Shown piece by piece: positions 28,025 through 40,783 of a stretch of DNA of 64,000 nt (the stretch's first letter is position 1; every line of letters starts with the position of its first letter). The stretch is from Streptomyces alanosinicus. Its GTDB lineage: Bacteria; Actinomycetota; Actinomycetes; Streptomycetales; Streptomycetaceae. The stretch spans positions 434,001 through 498,000 of the forward strand of contig NZ_BMVG01000002.1 of the NCBI RefSeq assembly GCF_014650595.1. Reading direction: 5' to 3'. Position numbers and translations under genes: made by a program. The notes under the pieces are model-generated. The model was not told where the DNA came from. It was given only the letters and a program-made list of their open reading frames with translations, and did no database searches.

Positions 28025-29668
28025 TCAACCCCCCTTCCGTACCGCCCCCGCCAGGATCCACCCCTCCACCGCCTCGTACTCACGCCTCTGTTGCTCCGCC
28101 CCGGCGCGGCCGGAGACCACCGTCCCGAGCCAGCCGAAGAAGAAGCCGGCCGGGATGGAGACGATGCCGGTCGTGGTGAACGGGAACCAGTTGAAGTCGG
28201 CGTGCGGGAAGGCCGAGACGGGCGAGCCGGAGACCAGATTGGTGCCCGGCATGAGCAGCAGCACGGTCAGCGAGCCCCCGATCAGAGTGCTCAGCAGTCC
28301 GCCCCGGGTGTACCGGCGCCAGAAGAGTCCGTACACCAGGGCGGGCGCGATGGCCGAGGCGCCCAGGCAGAAGGAGAGCGTGATCAGGGGCTGGAGGCTG
28401 TGGTGCTGCACCAGTGTGGCCAGCAGGATCGTCGGCACCCCTATGGCGAGCGCCGAGACGCGCGCCAGGGCCATCTCGCGCCGGGCCGGCATCTCCTGTA
28501 CGCGGGCCGCGAACACATCGTGGGCGAGGGAGTTGGCGCAGGCGAGCATCATCCCGGCGACCGAGGCGAGCAGGGTCAGGAAGATCGCGGTGGTGACCAT
28601 GGTGAACAGAAAGGTCTCCGTCGTGGACACGTCGGCGCCCAGTGCCGCCCGCGAGCTCAGCAGATACGCGGTGTTGCCCTGCGGATCGGCGCCGGCGATC
28701 ACGGAGCGGCCCACCAGGGCCGTGGCGCCGAACCCGATCACCGTGATGACCAGCACGAACAGGGCGACGATCGACACCGCCCAGGACATCGACCGGCGCA
28801 CCTGACGGGCGCTGGAAGCGGTGTACATGCGCATGGTGACGTGCGGCAGGACGCCGCCGCCGAGCACCACCGTCAACTCCGAGGCGATCATGTCGAGCCG
28901 GGACCTCGGCCCGGTGCCGAACTGCAGCCCGGAGTGCAGAAAGGCCGGCCCGGCCCCGCTTCGCCGCGAGGCGGCGGAGAACAGGGCGCCCGGGTCCCAG
29001 TGGAAGCGGTGCAGGATCAGCACGGCGACCACGGCGCCCGAACCGAGCAGCATCACTATCTTCAGGATCTGGATGAGCGCGGTGCCCTTCATGCCGCCGA
29101 TCGCCGCGTAGGCGATCATCAGGGCGCCGAGTCCGACGACGCATCCGGTCTTCAGCGAGGCGTTGGAGAAGCCCAGGATGAACGCCATCAGCTGCCCGGT
29201 GCCGGCGAGTTGGACCAGCATCAGCGGCAGCAGCGCGGCGATCGTCACCGCGCAGGCCGTGATGCGCACGGAGCGGCCCGGCAGCCGGCGGGCGAGCGCG
29301 TCGCCCATCGTGAACCGGCCCGCGTTGCGCAGCGGTTCGGCCAGCAGGAACATCAGCAGCATCAGCGACAGCGCCGTACTGAGGGCGAGGACGACACCGT
29401 CGTAGCCGCACAGGGCGATCACTCCGCCGGTGCCGAGGACGGTGGCGGCGGAGATGTAGTCCCCGGCGATGGCGAGGCCGTTGCGCAGCGGGGACAGGGA
29501 GCCGTAGCCGGTGTAGAACTCGTCGAGGTCGTCGCGGTCGGGGCCGGTCATCACGCACAGCAGCAGGGTCACCGTGGCGACCGTGGAGAAGGCGACCAGG
29601 GACATGGACTGGGCCGAGCCGCTGAAGCCGGTGAAGACTCCCGTGGCCGGGGTGGCGGCGCCGGTCAT
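28025..29668 (-). CDS. Sodium/solute symporter, cation-acetate (ActP) type
   Basis: 547 residues with about 13 membrane helices. SSS features: MTGPDRDDLDEFYTGYGSLSPLRNGLAIAGDYISAATVLG, which is the acetate-permease N-terminus, GCVVGLGALMIAYAAIGGMKGTALIQILKIVMLL, and ASVAGMMLACANSLAHDVFA for the sodium-site helix. ATG at 29668 overlaps the stop of the DUF485 gene. DUF485-SSS pairs are the yjcH-actP arrangement, so acetate or another short carboxylate is the likely substrate, by analogy. Confidence 0.88.
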   Translation of the reverse strand: MTGAATPATGVFTGFSGSAQSMSLVAFSTVATVTLLLCVMTGPDRDDLDEFYTGYGSLSPLRNGLAIAGDYISAATVLGTGGVIALCGYDGVVLALSTALSLMLLMFLLAEPLRNAGRFTMGDALARRLPGRSVRITACAVTIAALLPLMLVQLAGTGQLMAFILGFSNASLKTGCVVGLGALMIAYAAIGGMKGTALIQILKIVMLLGSGAVVAVLILHRFHWDPGALFSAASRRSGAGPAFLHSGLQFGTGPRSRLDMIASELTVVLGGGVLPHVTMRMYTASSARQVRRSMSWAVSIVALFVLVITVIGFGATALVGRSVIAGADPQGNTAYLLSSRAALGADVSTTETFLFTMVTTAIFLTLLASVAGMMLACANSLAHDVFAARVQEMPARREMALARVSALAIGVPTILLATLVQHHSLQPLITLSFCLGASAIAPALVYGLFWRRYTRGGLLSTLIGGSLTVLLLMPGTNLVSGSPVSAFPHADFNWFPFTTTGIVSIPAGFFFGWLGTVVSGRAGAEQQRREYEAVEGWILAGAVRKGG

Positions 29669-30195
29669 CGGACCGCTCCCCGGCGCGCGTCCAGTTCGGC
29701 CGTCTTGCGGATGCGGTCCGCGAGCGGATCGACATGCCGGCGCGCGGTGTGCTCGTACAGGGCGATCGCGAGCCCGGTGACCGGGAGTTGGAGCAGGGCG
29801 AGCAGCAGGCCGGCGGGGATGCCGTCGGCGACCGTGCGTGTCATCACGCCGGGCGCGGTCGCGGACAGGACCAGGAACAGGGTGAAGTAGCCCAGCGCGG
29901 TGAGCGTGGCGGTGCGCCGCTGCCAGCGGTAGGCGCCGCGCAGCACACGCAGGTCGCTGTGGTGGCCGAGGGGTTCGCGGGCCGGCGGGCGCTGCGGCCG
30001 GGGCGGCCGCGCGGGCGCGGGTTGCCAGGGGTAGGTGAGGCGCGAGGGGGGTGGTGGGCCGAAGGAGGGGGATGGCGGCCCGTAGGGCGGGTGCGGTGGG
30101 CAGTAGGACGGGTGCGGTAGGCCGTAGGGCGTGTGCGGCGGGTCGTTGAACGGATGGGGTGGGTCGTACGACGGGTGCGGCGGGTCGTAGGACAT
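29665..30195 (-). CDS. DUF485 membrane protein with Pro/Tyr/His-repeat N-terminus
   Basis: 176 residues. The first 55 or so are a repeat of YDPPHP/YGPPHP-like units, hydrophilic and disordered. Then comes the DUF485 domain: LRGAYRWQRRTATLTALGYFTLFLVLSATAPGVM and PAGLLLALLQLPVTGLAIALYEHTARRHVDPLADRIR, two membrane helices with the family's charged ends. YjcH relatives work with ActP symporters, and this gene is translationally coupled to one (ATGA). ATG at 30195 with AAGGAG 7 bases before it. Confidence 0.87.
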   Translation of the reverse strand: MSYDPPHPSYDPPHPFNDPPHTPYGLPHPSYCPPHPPYGPPSPSFGPPPPSRLTYPWQPAPARPPRPQRPPAREPLGHHSDLRVLRGAYRWQRRTATLTALGYFTLFLVLSATAPGVMTRTVADGIPAGLLLALLQLPVTGLAIALYEHTARRHVDPLADRIRKTAELDARRGAVR

Positions 30196-30533
30196 CCCGG
30201 GGCTCCTTGCATGGCTCGGGTCCGTGGCGGCGGACCGCAGGGAGGTGGGGGGTGGGAAATGGAGCCACGCACGTTACTCGCGAGTTCGGGTTCACGCGGC
30301 GTTTTCACCGAACTGGCCAGTCGGTATGCGCTTGCTACACGAAATCCGAGCCCGCCCCGGGGCGTTACCCGCGTTGACCGGAATGGCCCGGCGGGCGGAG
30401 CCGGCGGAGTCAGGGGCGTCGCGCCAGGCCGTCCGTAGCCCATCCGTACCTCGGTCGCACCCCAGCCGTACCCCGTCCGTACTGCTCGTACCCCGGCCGT
30501 ATCCCGTCCGCACCGCGCGATGCCGTCGTTCCG
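30196..30533. other. Intergenic region with degenerate CCGTACC-type repeats
   Basis: 338 bp between the MFS gene and the DUF485 gene, both leftward. Must carry the promoter for DUF485-symporter. Around 30430-30510 the words CCGTACC, CCGTCCG and CCGTATC recur about every 10-20 bp with no clear period. No gene or hairpin terminator was identified. Confidence 0.4.
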
Positions 30534-32075
30534 TCACTCCTGCCGCACCGGGAACCGCCTCGGCGCCACCAGCAGCAGGACCAGGAAGGCCAGTGCCGCC
30601 GCGCCCGCCGCGCCGAGATACACCGTGTGCACCGCGTCGGCGATCGCCCGCCGGGTCGCCTCCGGCGCCCTGCCGGCGTCCAACGCGCGCGTGACGGAGT
30701 CCAGATCGCCCGCTCCGCCCAGGCGCGCGGCCAGCACGCCGTTGGCGACGGCGCCGAACAGTGACGCGCCCACGGTCTGTCCGGTCTGTCGGCAGAACAG
30801 CACGGACGCGGTCGTGGTGCCCCGTTCCGACCAGCCCACCGTCGACTGCACGCCGATGATCAGCGGCAGCTGGAACAGTCCGAGCGCCCCGCCCAGCAGC
30901 AGCATCAGCAGCGTCGGCTGCCACCACGAGCCGGGGTACGGCAGGAACGGGAACGCGAAGAGGATCAGCGTGGCCAGGCCGATGCCGAGCAGCGCGGTGT
31001 CCCGGAAGCCGATGCGCCGGTAGACGTGCTGGCTGAGCGCCGCCGACACCGGCCAGCTCAGCGTCCACACCGACAGCACGAAACCGGCGGCCACGGGCGC
31101 GAGTCCGAGCACCGACTGCGCGTACGTCGGCAGGAACACGCTCGGCGCCACCATCAGCAGCCCCAGCGCGCCGAGTGCCAGATTGACGGCCGCGATGGTC
31201 CGGCGCCGCCACACCCACCCCGGCATGATCGGTTGCGCCGCCCGTCGCTCCACCGCGACCACCACACCGGCCAGCGCCAGGCCGGTGGCGAAGAGCGTCA
31301 GCGAGGGCGCGGACAGCCAGGGCCAGGCGACCCCGCCCTGCACGAGCGCGGTCAGCAGCACCCCGCCGCAGGCGAACACCGCGAGCGCGCCCGGCCAGTC
31401 CACACGCGCGCGTGCCGTGCTGTCGGGGTGCTCCGGCCTCTCCCGTACGGGCTCGTGCAGATGCCGGACGACCAGCCACAGCGCGGCGGCGCCGATCGGC
31501 AGGTTGATCAGGAAGATCCAGCGCCAGTCGGCGTACGTGGCGAGCACGCCGCCGAGCCCCGGCCCGGCCACCGCCGACACCGCCCACACCGTGGACAGCT
31601 TGGACTGGATCTTCGGGCGCTCCGCCAGCGGATACAGATCGGCGGCGAGCGTCTGCACGGTGCCCTGCAACGCCCCGCCGCCCAGGCCCTGCACGATGCG
31701 GAACGCGATCAGCGCGGCCATGTTCCAGGCGCTCGCGCACAACAGCGAGCCCAGCAGGAACACGGCCGCGCCGGCGACCAGCACCGGTTTGCGGCCGAAG
31801 GTGTCGGACAGCTTGCCGTAGACGGGAAGCGTCACGGTCACGGCGAGCAGATAGCCGGAGAAGAGCCAGGAGAAGACGGAGAACCCGCCGAGGTCGCCGA
31901 CGATCTGCGGTACGGCCGTGGAGACGACGGTGGAGTCCAGCGCGGCCAGTCCCATCGCCAGCATCAGCGCGGCGACCACCGCGCCCCGTCGCCGGGTGTC
32001 CTTGCGCGCGGCCGTGCCGCCGCGTATCGCGGGTGTCGTGCTCCCCCCTGCGGACCCCTCCCCGTGACTGCCCAC
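30534..32075 (-). CDS. MFS drug/metabolite exporter, DHA2 (14-helix) type
   Basis: 513 residues, about 14 helices. DHA2 motifs: LAALDSTVVSTAVPQIVGDLGG (helix 1), GYLLAVTVTLPVYGKLSDTFGRKPVLV (motif A), FRIVQGLGGGALQGTVQTL (motif B), and WAVSAVAGPGLGGVLATYADWRWIFLINLPIG (motif C, antiporter signature). Substrate unknown; efflux of a toxic or self-made compound. GTG at 32075 follows GGGAGAGGGG. No regulator adjoins it. Confidence 0.9.
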   Translation of the reverse strand: MGSHGEGSAGGSTTPAIRGGTAARKDTRRRGAVVAALMLAMGLAALDSTVVSTAVPQIVGDLGGFSVFSWLFSGYLLAVTVTLPVYGKLSDTFGRKPVLVAGAAVFLLGSLLCASAWNMAALIAFRIVQGLGGGALQGTVQTLAADLYPLAERPKIQSKLSTVWAVSAVAGPGLGGVLATYADWRWIFLINLPIGAAALWLVVRHLHEPVRERPEHPDSTARARVDWPGALAVFACGGVLLTALVQGGVAWPWLSAPSLTLFATGLALAGVVVAVERRAAQPIMPGWVWRRRTIAAVNLALGALGLLMVAPSVFLPTYAQSVLGLAPVAAGFVLSVWTLSWPVSAALSQHVYRRIGFRDTALLGIGLATLILFAFPFLPYPGSWWQPTLLMLLLGGALGLFQLPLIIGVQSTVGWSERGTTTASVLFCRQTGQTVGASLFGAVANGVLAARLGGAGDLDSVTRALDAGRAPEATRRAIADAVHTVYLGAAGAAALAFLVLLLVAPRRFPVRQE

Positions 32076-32550
32076 CGTGTACCCCTCTCCCTGACGCGCT
32101 GGCTTCCTGGCGGAGTCTGCCCCGTGGCCCTTGCATCTATCTGCGGTACGACAGCTTGCCACGCGCCCCCTGGACCCGGCCTGGCGCGAACGGGCTTGAC
32201 CCTGACGCAACGGAAGGGTGGAGGCTTTCCGGGCCGAAGGGTGGAGTCCACCCCGAGAACGACTCCGCCCGGAGGTGGAGCACCCCTAGGGGTACCTCCG
32301 TACTACGGCTCGGGGAGGGTTCGTTCCGGCGGAGGACGAGCGGGGCGGGGCGCGGTCCTTAACCTGGCTTTACGCCGCAGGGGGGCGGCCGGCCACACCG
32401 GAGGGGTGGGGTTTTCCCCAGGGAAAGACGGGGCTTCGCACCAGCGCGCGACGCCCTCGGCGGCCACGAGACTCAACGACGTACCCAGGACGACACCCCG
32501 GTACACCAGGGGCAACTCACCGACTTGCACACCGACATAGGAGACATACC
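32076..32550. promoter_or_regulatory. Divergent region between the MFS exporter and the ABC transporter
   Basis: 475 bp without a supported gene. Contains a dyad GGGTGGAGTCCACCC (32239-32253), an upstream half-copy GGGTGGAG, and the self-complementary ACCCCTAGGGGT near 32281. These are plausible operators for either transporter. The ABC start has TAGGAG close upstream. Confidence 0.4.
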
Positions 32551-33339
32551 GTGACATCGGCTGTGACCATTCCCAGGCACGGGGGCACTGGAGGGCGTAC
32601 GGCCGTTGCCGCGCGGGCGCGGCAGGTCGTGAAGGCGTACGGGTCCGGTGAGACCCGTGTCGTCGCCCTCGATCACGTCGACGTGGACATCGCACGCGGC
32701 CAGTTCACCGCGATCATGGGCCCCTCGGGGTCCGGCAAGTCCACCCTCATGCACTGCCTCGCCGGACTCGACACCGTGAGCAGCGGTCAGATCTACCTGG
32801 ACGAGACCGAGATCACCGGCCTGAAGGACAAGAAGCTCACCCAGCTGCGCCGGGACCGGATCGGCTTCATCTTCCAGGCGTTCAACCTGCTGCCGACGCT
32901 GAACGCGATCGAGAACATCACGCTGCCCATGGACATAGCCGGGCGCAAGCCGGACAAGGCGTGGCTGGACCGGGTGGTGGAGACCGTCGGCCTCGCCGAA
33001 CGGCTCAAGCACCGGCCGACCCAGCTCTCCGGCGGCCAGCAGCAGCGCGTCGCCGTGGCGCGTGCCCTCGCCGCCCGCCCGGAGATCATCTTCGGGGACG
33101 AGCCGACCGGAAACCTCGACTCGCGTGCCGGCGCCGAAGTCCTCGGCTTCCTGCGCCGCTCGGTGGACGAACTCGGCCAGACCATCGTGATGGTCACGCA
33201 CGACCCCGTCGCCGCCTCCTACGCCGACCGCGTGCTCTACCTCGCCGACGGCCGGATCGTCGACGAGATGTACCAGCCGACGGCCGATCAGGTTCTGGAC
33301 CGCATGAAGGACTTCGACGCCCGGGGACGTACGTCATGA
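32551..33339 (+). CDS. ABC transporter ATPase, MacB/LolD type
   Basis: 262 residues: Walker A GPSGSGKST, Q-loop FIFQAFNLLPTL, signature LSGGQQQR, Walker B IIFGDEPTGNLD, switch His in VMVTHDP. The SGSGKSTLMHCLAGLD and DEPTGNLDSR forms are those of ATPases serving FtsX-type permeases. GTG start at 32551; the stop overlaps the permease ATG (ATGA). A close paralogue is at 60266-61036. Substrate unknown; members handle peptides, lipoproteins or cell-envelope signals. Confidence 0.93.
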   Translation: MTSAVTIPRHGGTGGRTAVAARARQVVKAYGSGETRVVALDHVDVDIARGQFTAIMGPSGSGKSTLMHCLAGLDTVSSGQIYLDETEITGLKDKKLTQLRRDRIGFIFQAFNLLPTLNAIENITLPMDIAGRKPDKAWLDRVVETVGLAERLKHRPTQLSGGQQQRVAVARALAARPEIIFGDEPTGNLDSRAGAEVLGFLRRSVDELGQTIVMVTHDPVAASYADRVLYLADGRIVDEMYQPTADQVLDRMKDFDARGRTS

Positions 33340-35918
33340 CCGTCCTGAAGACCTCGATGCGCAACTTCTTCGCGCACAAGGGCCGCATGGCGCTGTCGGC
33401 GGTCGCGGTCCTGCTGTCGGTGGCGTTCGTGTGCGGCACGCTCGTGTTCACCGACACGATGAACACCACCTTCGACAAGCTCTTCCAGGCCACGTCCTCA
33501 GACGTCACGGTCAGCGCCATGGGCTCCTCCGACACCGGCCAGACGACCTCCCGCACCGGCAAGCCGCCCGTCATGCCGGCCTCCGTGGTCGGCAAGATCC
33601 ACGGGGCCGAGGGCGTGCGGAAGGCCGAGGGTACGGTCGCCTCCACCGCGGTGACGGTCATCGACGCCGACAAGGACAAGCTGTCGCCGTCCAGCGGCGC
33701 GCCCACCATCGTCGGCAGCTGGAACGGCAACGACGCCCGCACCATGAAGATCACCTCCGGTACGGCGCCCCAGGGCCCGGACCAGGTCATGGTCGACGAG
33801 GACACCGCCGACAAGCACCACCTGAAGATCGGCTCCGAGATCGGCATGATCTCGGTCGTCGGCACCCACCACGCGCGCGTGTCCGGCATCGCCGCCTTCA
33901 AGGTGACCAACCCGGGCGCGGCCATCTTCTACCTGGACACCAGGACCGCCCAGCAGACCCTGGTCGGCCGGACCGGCGTCTACACGAACGTCAACGTCAC
34001 CGCCGCCAAGGGCGTGACGAACGACCAGTTGAAGAAGAACGTCACGGCCGCCCTCGGTCACGGCTACAAGGTGCAGACCGCCAAGGAGGTCGCCGACGCC
34101 AACCAGAAGAGCGTCGAGAGCTTCATGAACGTCATGAAGTACGCGATGCTCGGCTTCGCCGGTATCGCCTTCCTCGTCGGCATCTTCCTGATCATCAACA
34201 CCTTCTCCATGCTGGTCGCCCAGCGCACCCGCGAGATCGGCCTGATGCGCGCCATCGGCTCCTCCCGTAAGCAGGTCAACCGGTCGGTGCTGGTCGAGGC
34301 GGTGCTGCTCGGCGTGATCGGCTCCGTGCTCGGTGTCGGCGCGGGCGTCGGCATCGCGGTCGGCCTGATGAAGCTCATGGGCCAGATGGGCATGCACCTG
34401 TCCACCGACGACCTGACCGTCGCCTGGACGACCCCCACCGTCGGCCTGGTCCTCGGCGTCGTCGTCACCGTCCTCGCGGCCTATCTGCCCGCGCGCCGCG
34501 CCGGCAAGGTCTCTCCGATGGCCGCCCTGCGCGACGCGGGCGCCCCGGCCGACGCGAAGTCGGGCGTGGTCCGGGCCGTGATCGGCCTGCTCCTGACCGG
34601 CGCAGGCGCCGTCAGCCTGTACGCCGCCGCGAGCGCCGACAAGGCCACGACGGGCTCGGGCTGGCTGGGCCTCGGCGTGGTCGCCACGCTGATCGGCTTC
34701 GTCGTCATCGGCCCGCTGCTCGCCGCAGGCGTGGTCCGCGTCCTCGGCGCGATCATCCTGCGGTTCTTCGGACCCGTCGGCCGGATGGCGGAGCGCAACG
34801 CGCTGCGCAACCCGCGCCGCACCGGCGCCACCGGCGCGGCCCTGATGATCGGCCTGGCCCTGGTGGCCTGTCTGTCGGTCGTCGGCTCCTCCATGGTGGC
34901 CTCGGCCACCGACCAGCTCGACAAGACCGTCGGCACGGACTTCATCATCCAGGGCGACCAGCAGTACTCGATGGTCAAACCGCAGATGGTGCAGAAGATC
35001 AAGGCCACGCCCGGCCTGGAGCGGGTCACCGAGTACAAGCTCCTGGACGCGGACCTGACCACGCCGGACGGCCGGGTCTCCGAGAAGAGCACCATCAACG
35101 CGGCCGATCCGACCTACGCGCAGGACGTGCGCACCAAGACCGTCGCCGGTGACCTCGCCGACGCCTACAAGCCCGGCTCGATGTCCGTCCCCCAGGACTT
35201 CGCCAAGAAGCACGCCATCAAGCTCGGCTCCACGGTCTCGGTCGGCTTCAGGGAAGGTGCGACGGCGAAGCTGACGGTCCGCGCGATCACCAGCGACGAC
35301 GTCGTGGTCGACAAGGGCGCGATGTACACCGCCATCTCCACCGCCGCGAAGTACATGCCGGCCGGCCGGATGCCGCTGGACCAGATGGTCTTCGCCACCG
35401 CCAAGGACGGGCACGAAGCGGCCGCCTACGCGTCGCTGAAGTCGACGATGCGGGACGACCCGTCGCTGACCGTGCGCGACCAGACCGACTTCAAGAAGGC
35501 GCTGAAGGACCAGATCGGCCAGCTGCTGAACATGATCTACGGCCTGCTCGCCCTCGCGATCATCGTCGCGGTCCTGGGTGTCGTGAACACCCTGGCCCTG
35601 TCGGTCGTCGAGCGGACCCGGGAGATCGGCCTGATGCGGGCCATCGGTCTCTCCCGCCGCCAGCTGCGCCGCATGATCCGCCTGGAGTCCGTGGTGATCG
35701 CCCTCTTCGGCGCCCTGCTCGGCCTCGGCCTCGGCATGGGCTGGGGTGCCACCGCCCAGAAGCTCCTCTCGCTCCAGGGCCTGCACATCCTGGACATCCC
35801 CTGGCCGACGATCATCACGGTCTTCATCGCCTCGGCCTTCGTCGGCCTGTTCGCCGCGCTGATCCCGGCGTTCCGGGCGGGCCGGATGAACGTCCTGAAC
35901 GCCATCGCGACGGACTAG
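33336..35918 (+). CDS. ABC transporter permease with two FtsX domains
   Basis: 860 residues: one helix near the N-terminus (MALSAVAVLLSVAFVCGTLVF), an exported domain, FtsX domain 1 (MKYAMLGFAGIAFLVGIFLIINTFSMLVAQRTREIGLMRAIGSSRKQV), a central helix pair, a second exported domain and FtsX domain 2 (IYGLLALAIIVAVLGVVNTLALSVVERTREIGLMRAIGLSRRQLRRM). Each domain carries the RTREIGLMRAIG coupling motif that meets the ATPase. Translationally coupled to the ATPase gene. A 19-bp-stem terminator follows. Confidence 0.93.
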   Translation: MTVLKTSMRNFFAHKGRMALSAVAVLLSVAFVCGTLVFTDTMNTTFDKLFQATSSDVTVSAMGSSDTGQTTSRTGKPPVMPASVVGKIHGAEGVRKAEGTVASTAVTVIDADKDKLSPSSGAPTIVGSWNGNDARTMKITSGTAPQGPDQVMVDEDTADKHHLKIGSEIGMISVVGTHHARVSGIAAFKVTNPGAAIFYLDTRTAQQTLVGRTGVYTNVNVTAAKGVTNDQLKKNVTAALGHGYKVQTAKEVADANQKSVESFMNVMKYAMLGFAGIAFLVGIFLIINTFSMLVAQRTREIGLMRAIGSSRKQVNRSVLVEAVLLGVIGSVLGVGAGVGIAVGLMKLMGQMGMHLSTDDLTVAWTTPTVGLVLGVVVTVLAAYLPARRAGKVSPMAALRDAGAPADAKSGVVRAVIGLLLTGAGAVSLYAAASADKATTGSGWLGLGVVATLIGFVVIGPLLAAGVVRVLGAIILRFFGPVGRMAERNALRNPRRTGATGAALMIGLALVACLSVVGSSMVASATDQLDKTVGTDFIIQGDQQYSMVKPQMVQKIKATPGLERVTEYKLLDADLTTPDGRVSEKSTINAADPTYAQDVRTKTVAGDLADAYKPGSMSVPQDFAKKHAIKLGSTVSVGFREGATAKLTVRAITSDDVVVDKGAMYTAISTAAKYMPAGRMPLDQMVFATAKDGHEAAAYASLKSTMRDDPSLTVRDQTDFKKALKDQIGQLLNMIYGLLALAIIVAVLGVVNTLALSVVERTREIGLMRAIGLSRRQLRRMIRLESVVIALFGALLGLGLGMGWGATAQKLLSLQGLHILDIPWPTIITVFIASAFVGLFAALIPAFRAGRMNVLNAIATD

Positions 35919-35972
35919 CCGCACCGGCTCGGCCGCCGCCCGACCACCGCATACGGGGGTTGCGGGGGAAAG

Positions 35973-36014
35973 ACCCGGTGCCGGGAAGTCCTCGGGGACT
36001 TCCCGGCACCGGGT
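35973..36014 (+). terminator. Terminator of the first ABC operon
   Basis: Perfect 19-bp stem, ACCCGGTGCCGGGAAGTCC (35973-35991) with its complement at 35996-36014, TCGG tetraloop, then TCTTC. Among the strongest hairpins in the window. Confidence 0.9.
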
Positions 36015-36150
36015 TCTTCACCGCCAGGGGAAACAGCGGTTGTCCACAGCCCCGACGGCAACGGCGTCGGCGTCGTACGCTGGACAGCCCCGGCCCGTCA
36101 CACGAGTCGGGCCCTTCGTGTTGCCGACCCCCCGGACGGAAAGCCTCTCC

Positions 36151-39708
<3,558 letters not shown>

Positions 39709-39975
39709 AGAGGGCCCGTGGAGAAGGTCCGTAGAGAGGGCCGTTGAAGGGGCGTAGGGCGGGGCCGGGGCGGGGGCGCACAAGGCCGGCGGCGCACACC
39801 CGCCCCCGGCCGCGCTCCCCCTGCATGGGACCATATGCCCCAACTCGACCACCCGTTGCCCGAAAGCTCCCCTTTGGTCCTCATCTGCAGTCGGCCTCGG
39901 GCCGGTTACCGTAAGGGACGGAACGATTCCGCCTGTGTGTGAGGGCGGACCAGGGCGAGTGAGGGGGGACGCACC
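39709..39975. other. Intergenic region after mfd
   Basis: 267 bp with no gene. Its first 40 bases carry an imperfect 26-bp-period duplication starting on the mfd stop (GTAAAGAGGGCC at 39705, GTAGAGAGGGCC at 39731). The remainder holds the promoter of the HNH lipoprotein gene; no confident hexamers were assigned. Confidence 0.4.
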
Positions 39976-40692
39976 GTGACGCGTCTGAGGGGCGGGGCGG
40001 TGGCCGCCGTGGTCGTGCTGGTCGCCGTGGCCGGCTGCACCAAGGACAAGACCAAGGGGTCCGCAGGACCCGAGCAGTCCGGCGGCGGAGGCGCGGTCTT
40101 GACCGCCGTCGACTCACTGACCGTCAAGGGGCGTGCCCCGCAGACCGGTTACTCCCGGGCCCGGTTCGGCACCGCCTGGGCGGACACCGACTCCAACTCC
40201 TGCGACACCCGCGACGACATACTCAAGCGCGACCTGAAGGGCGTGAAGGTCACCGGCGGCACCTGCAAGGTCACCTACGGCCTGCTTGAGCCCGACCCCT
40301 ATTCCGGCAAGGAGATCACCTACCGGCGCGGCGCCAGCCAGGTCGACATCGACCATGTCGTCCCGCTCTCGGACGCCTGGCAGAAGGGCGCCGAGTACTG
40401 GGACGCGAGCAAGCGCATAGCCCTGGCCAACGACCCCCTGAACCTCATCGCGGTCGACGCGAGCACCAACCGCGGCAAGGGGGACGGCGACGCGGCCACC
40501 TGGCTCCCGCCCAACGGGAAGTACCGCTGCACCTATGTGGCCACCCAGGTCGCCGTCAAGAAGAAGTACGGCCTGTGGGTCACCGAGGCCGAGAAGGCCG
40601 CCATGAAGAAGGTGCTCGCCGGCTGCCCCGGCCGGCAGCTCCCCACGGGCGGCAACCCGACCAAGGCGCCGGAGCGTTTCCGCGCCCGCTGA
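39976..40692 (+). CDS. Secreted HNH-family nuclease-like lipoprotein (DUF1524/GmrSD C-terminal type)
   Basis: 238 residues. N-terminal lipoprotein signal, MTRLRGGAVAAVVVLVAVAGC with lipobox VAGC, then a short Gly/Ser spacer. The rest is the HNH domain: CDTRDDILKRDL, VDIDHVVPLSDAWQKGAEYWDASKR (D-H of the beta-beta-alpha-metal motif), ALANDPLNLIAVDASTNRGKGDGDAATWLPPN, with Asn and Lys-Gly-Asp positions conserved in the family, and a CTYVATQVAVKKKYGLWVT tail. Probably a membrane-anchored extracellular nuclease for DNA scavenging or defence; activity inferred. GTG at 39976. Confidence 0.85.
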   Translation: MTRLRGGAVAAVVVLVAVAGCTKDKTKGSAGPEQSGGGGAVLTAVDSLTVKGRAPQTGYSRARFGTAWADTDSNSCDTRDDILKRDLKGVKVTGGTCKVTYGLLEPDPYSGKEITYRRGASQVDIDHVVPLSDAWQKGAEYWDASKRIALANDPLNLIAVDASTNRGKGDGDAATWLPPNGKYRCTYVATQVAVKKKYGLWVTEAEKAAMKKVLAGCPGRQLPTGGNPTKAPERFRAR

Positions 40693-40783
40693 GCCGGGGG
40701 CCGGCCCGCGCACTGCCGGGCGCGCCACGCCACCCCGTGAAAACCATTAAGGGAGACGGCGCGCGCCATCTACGGTGAACGTC

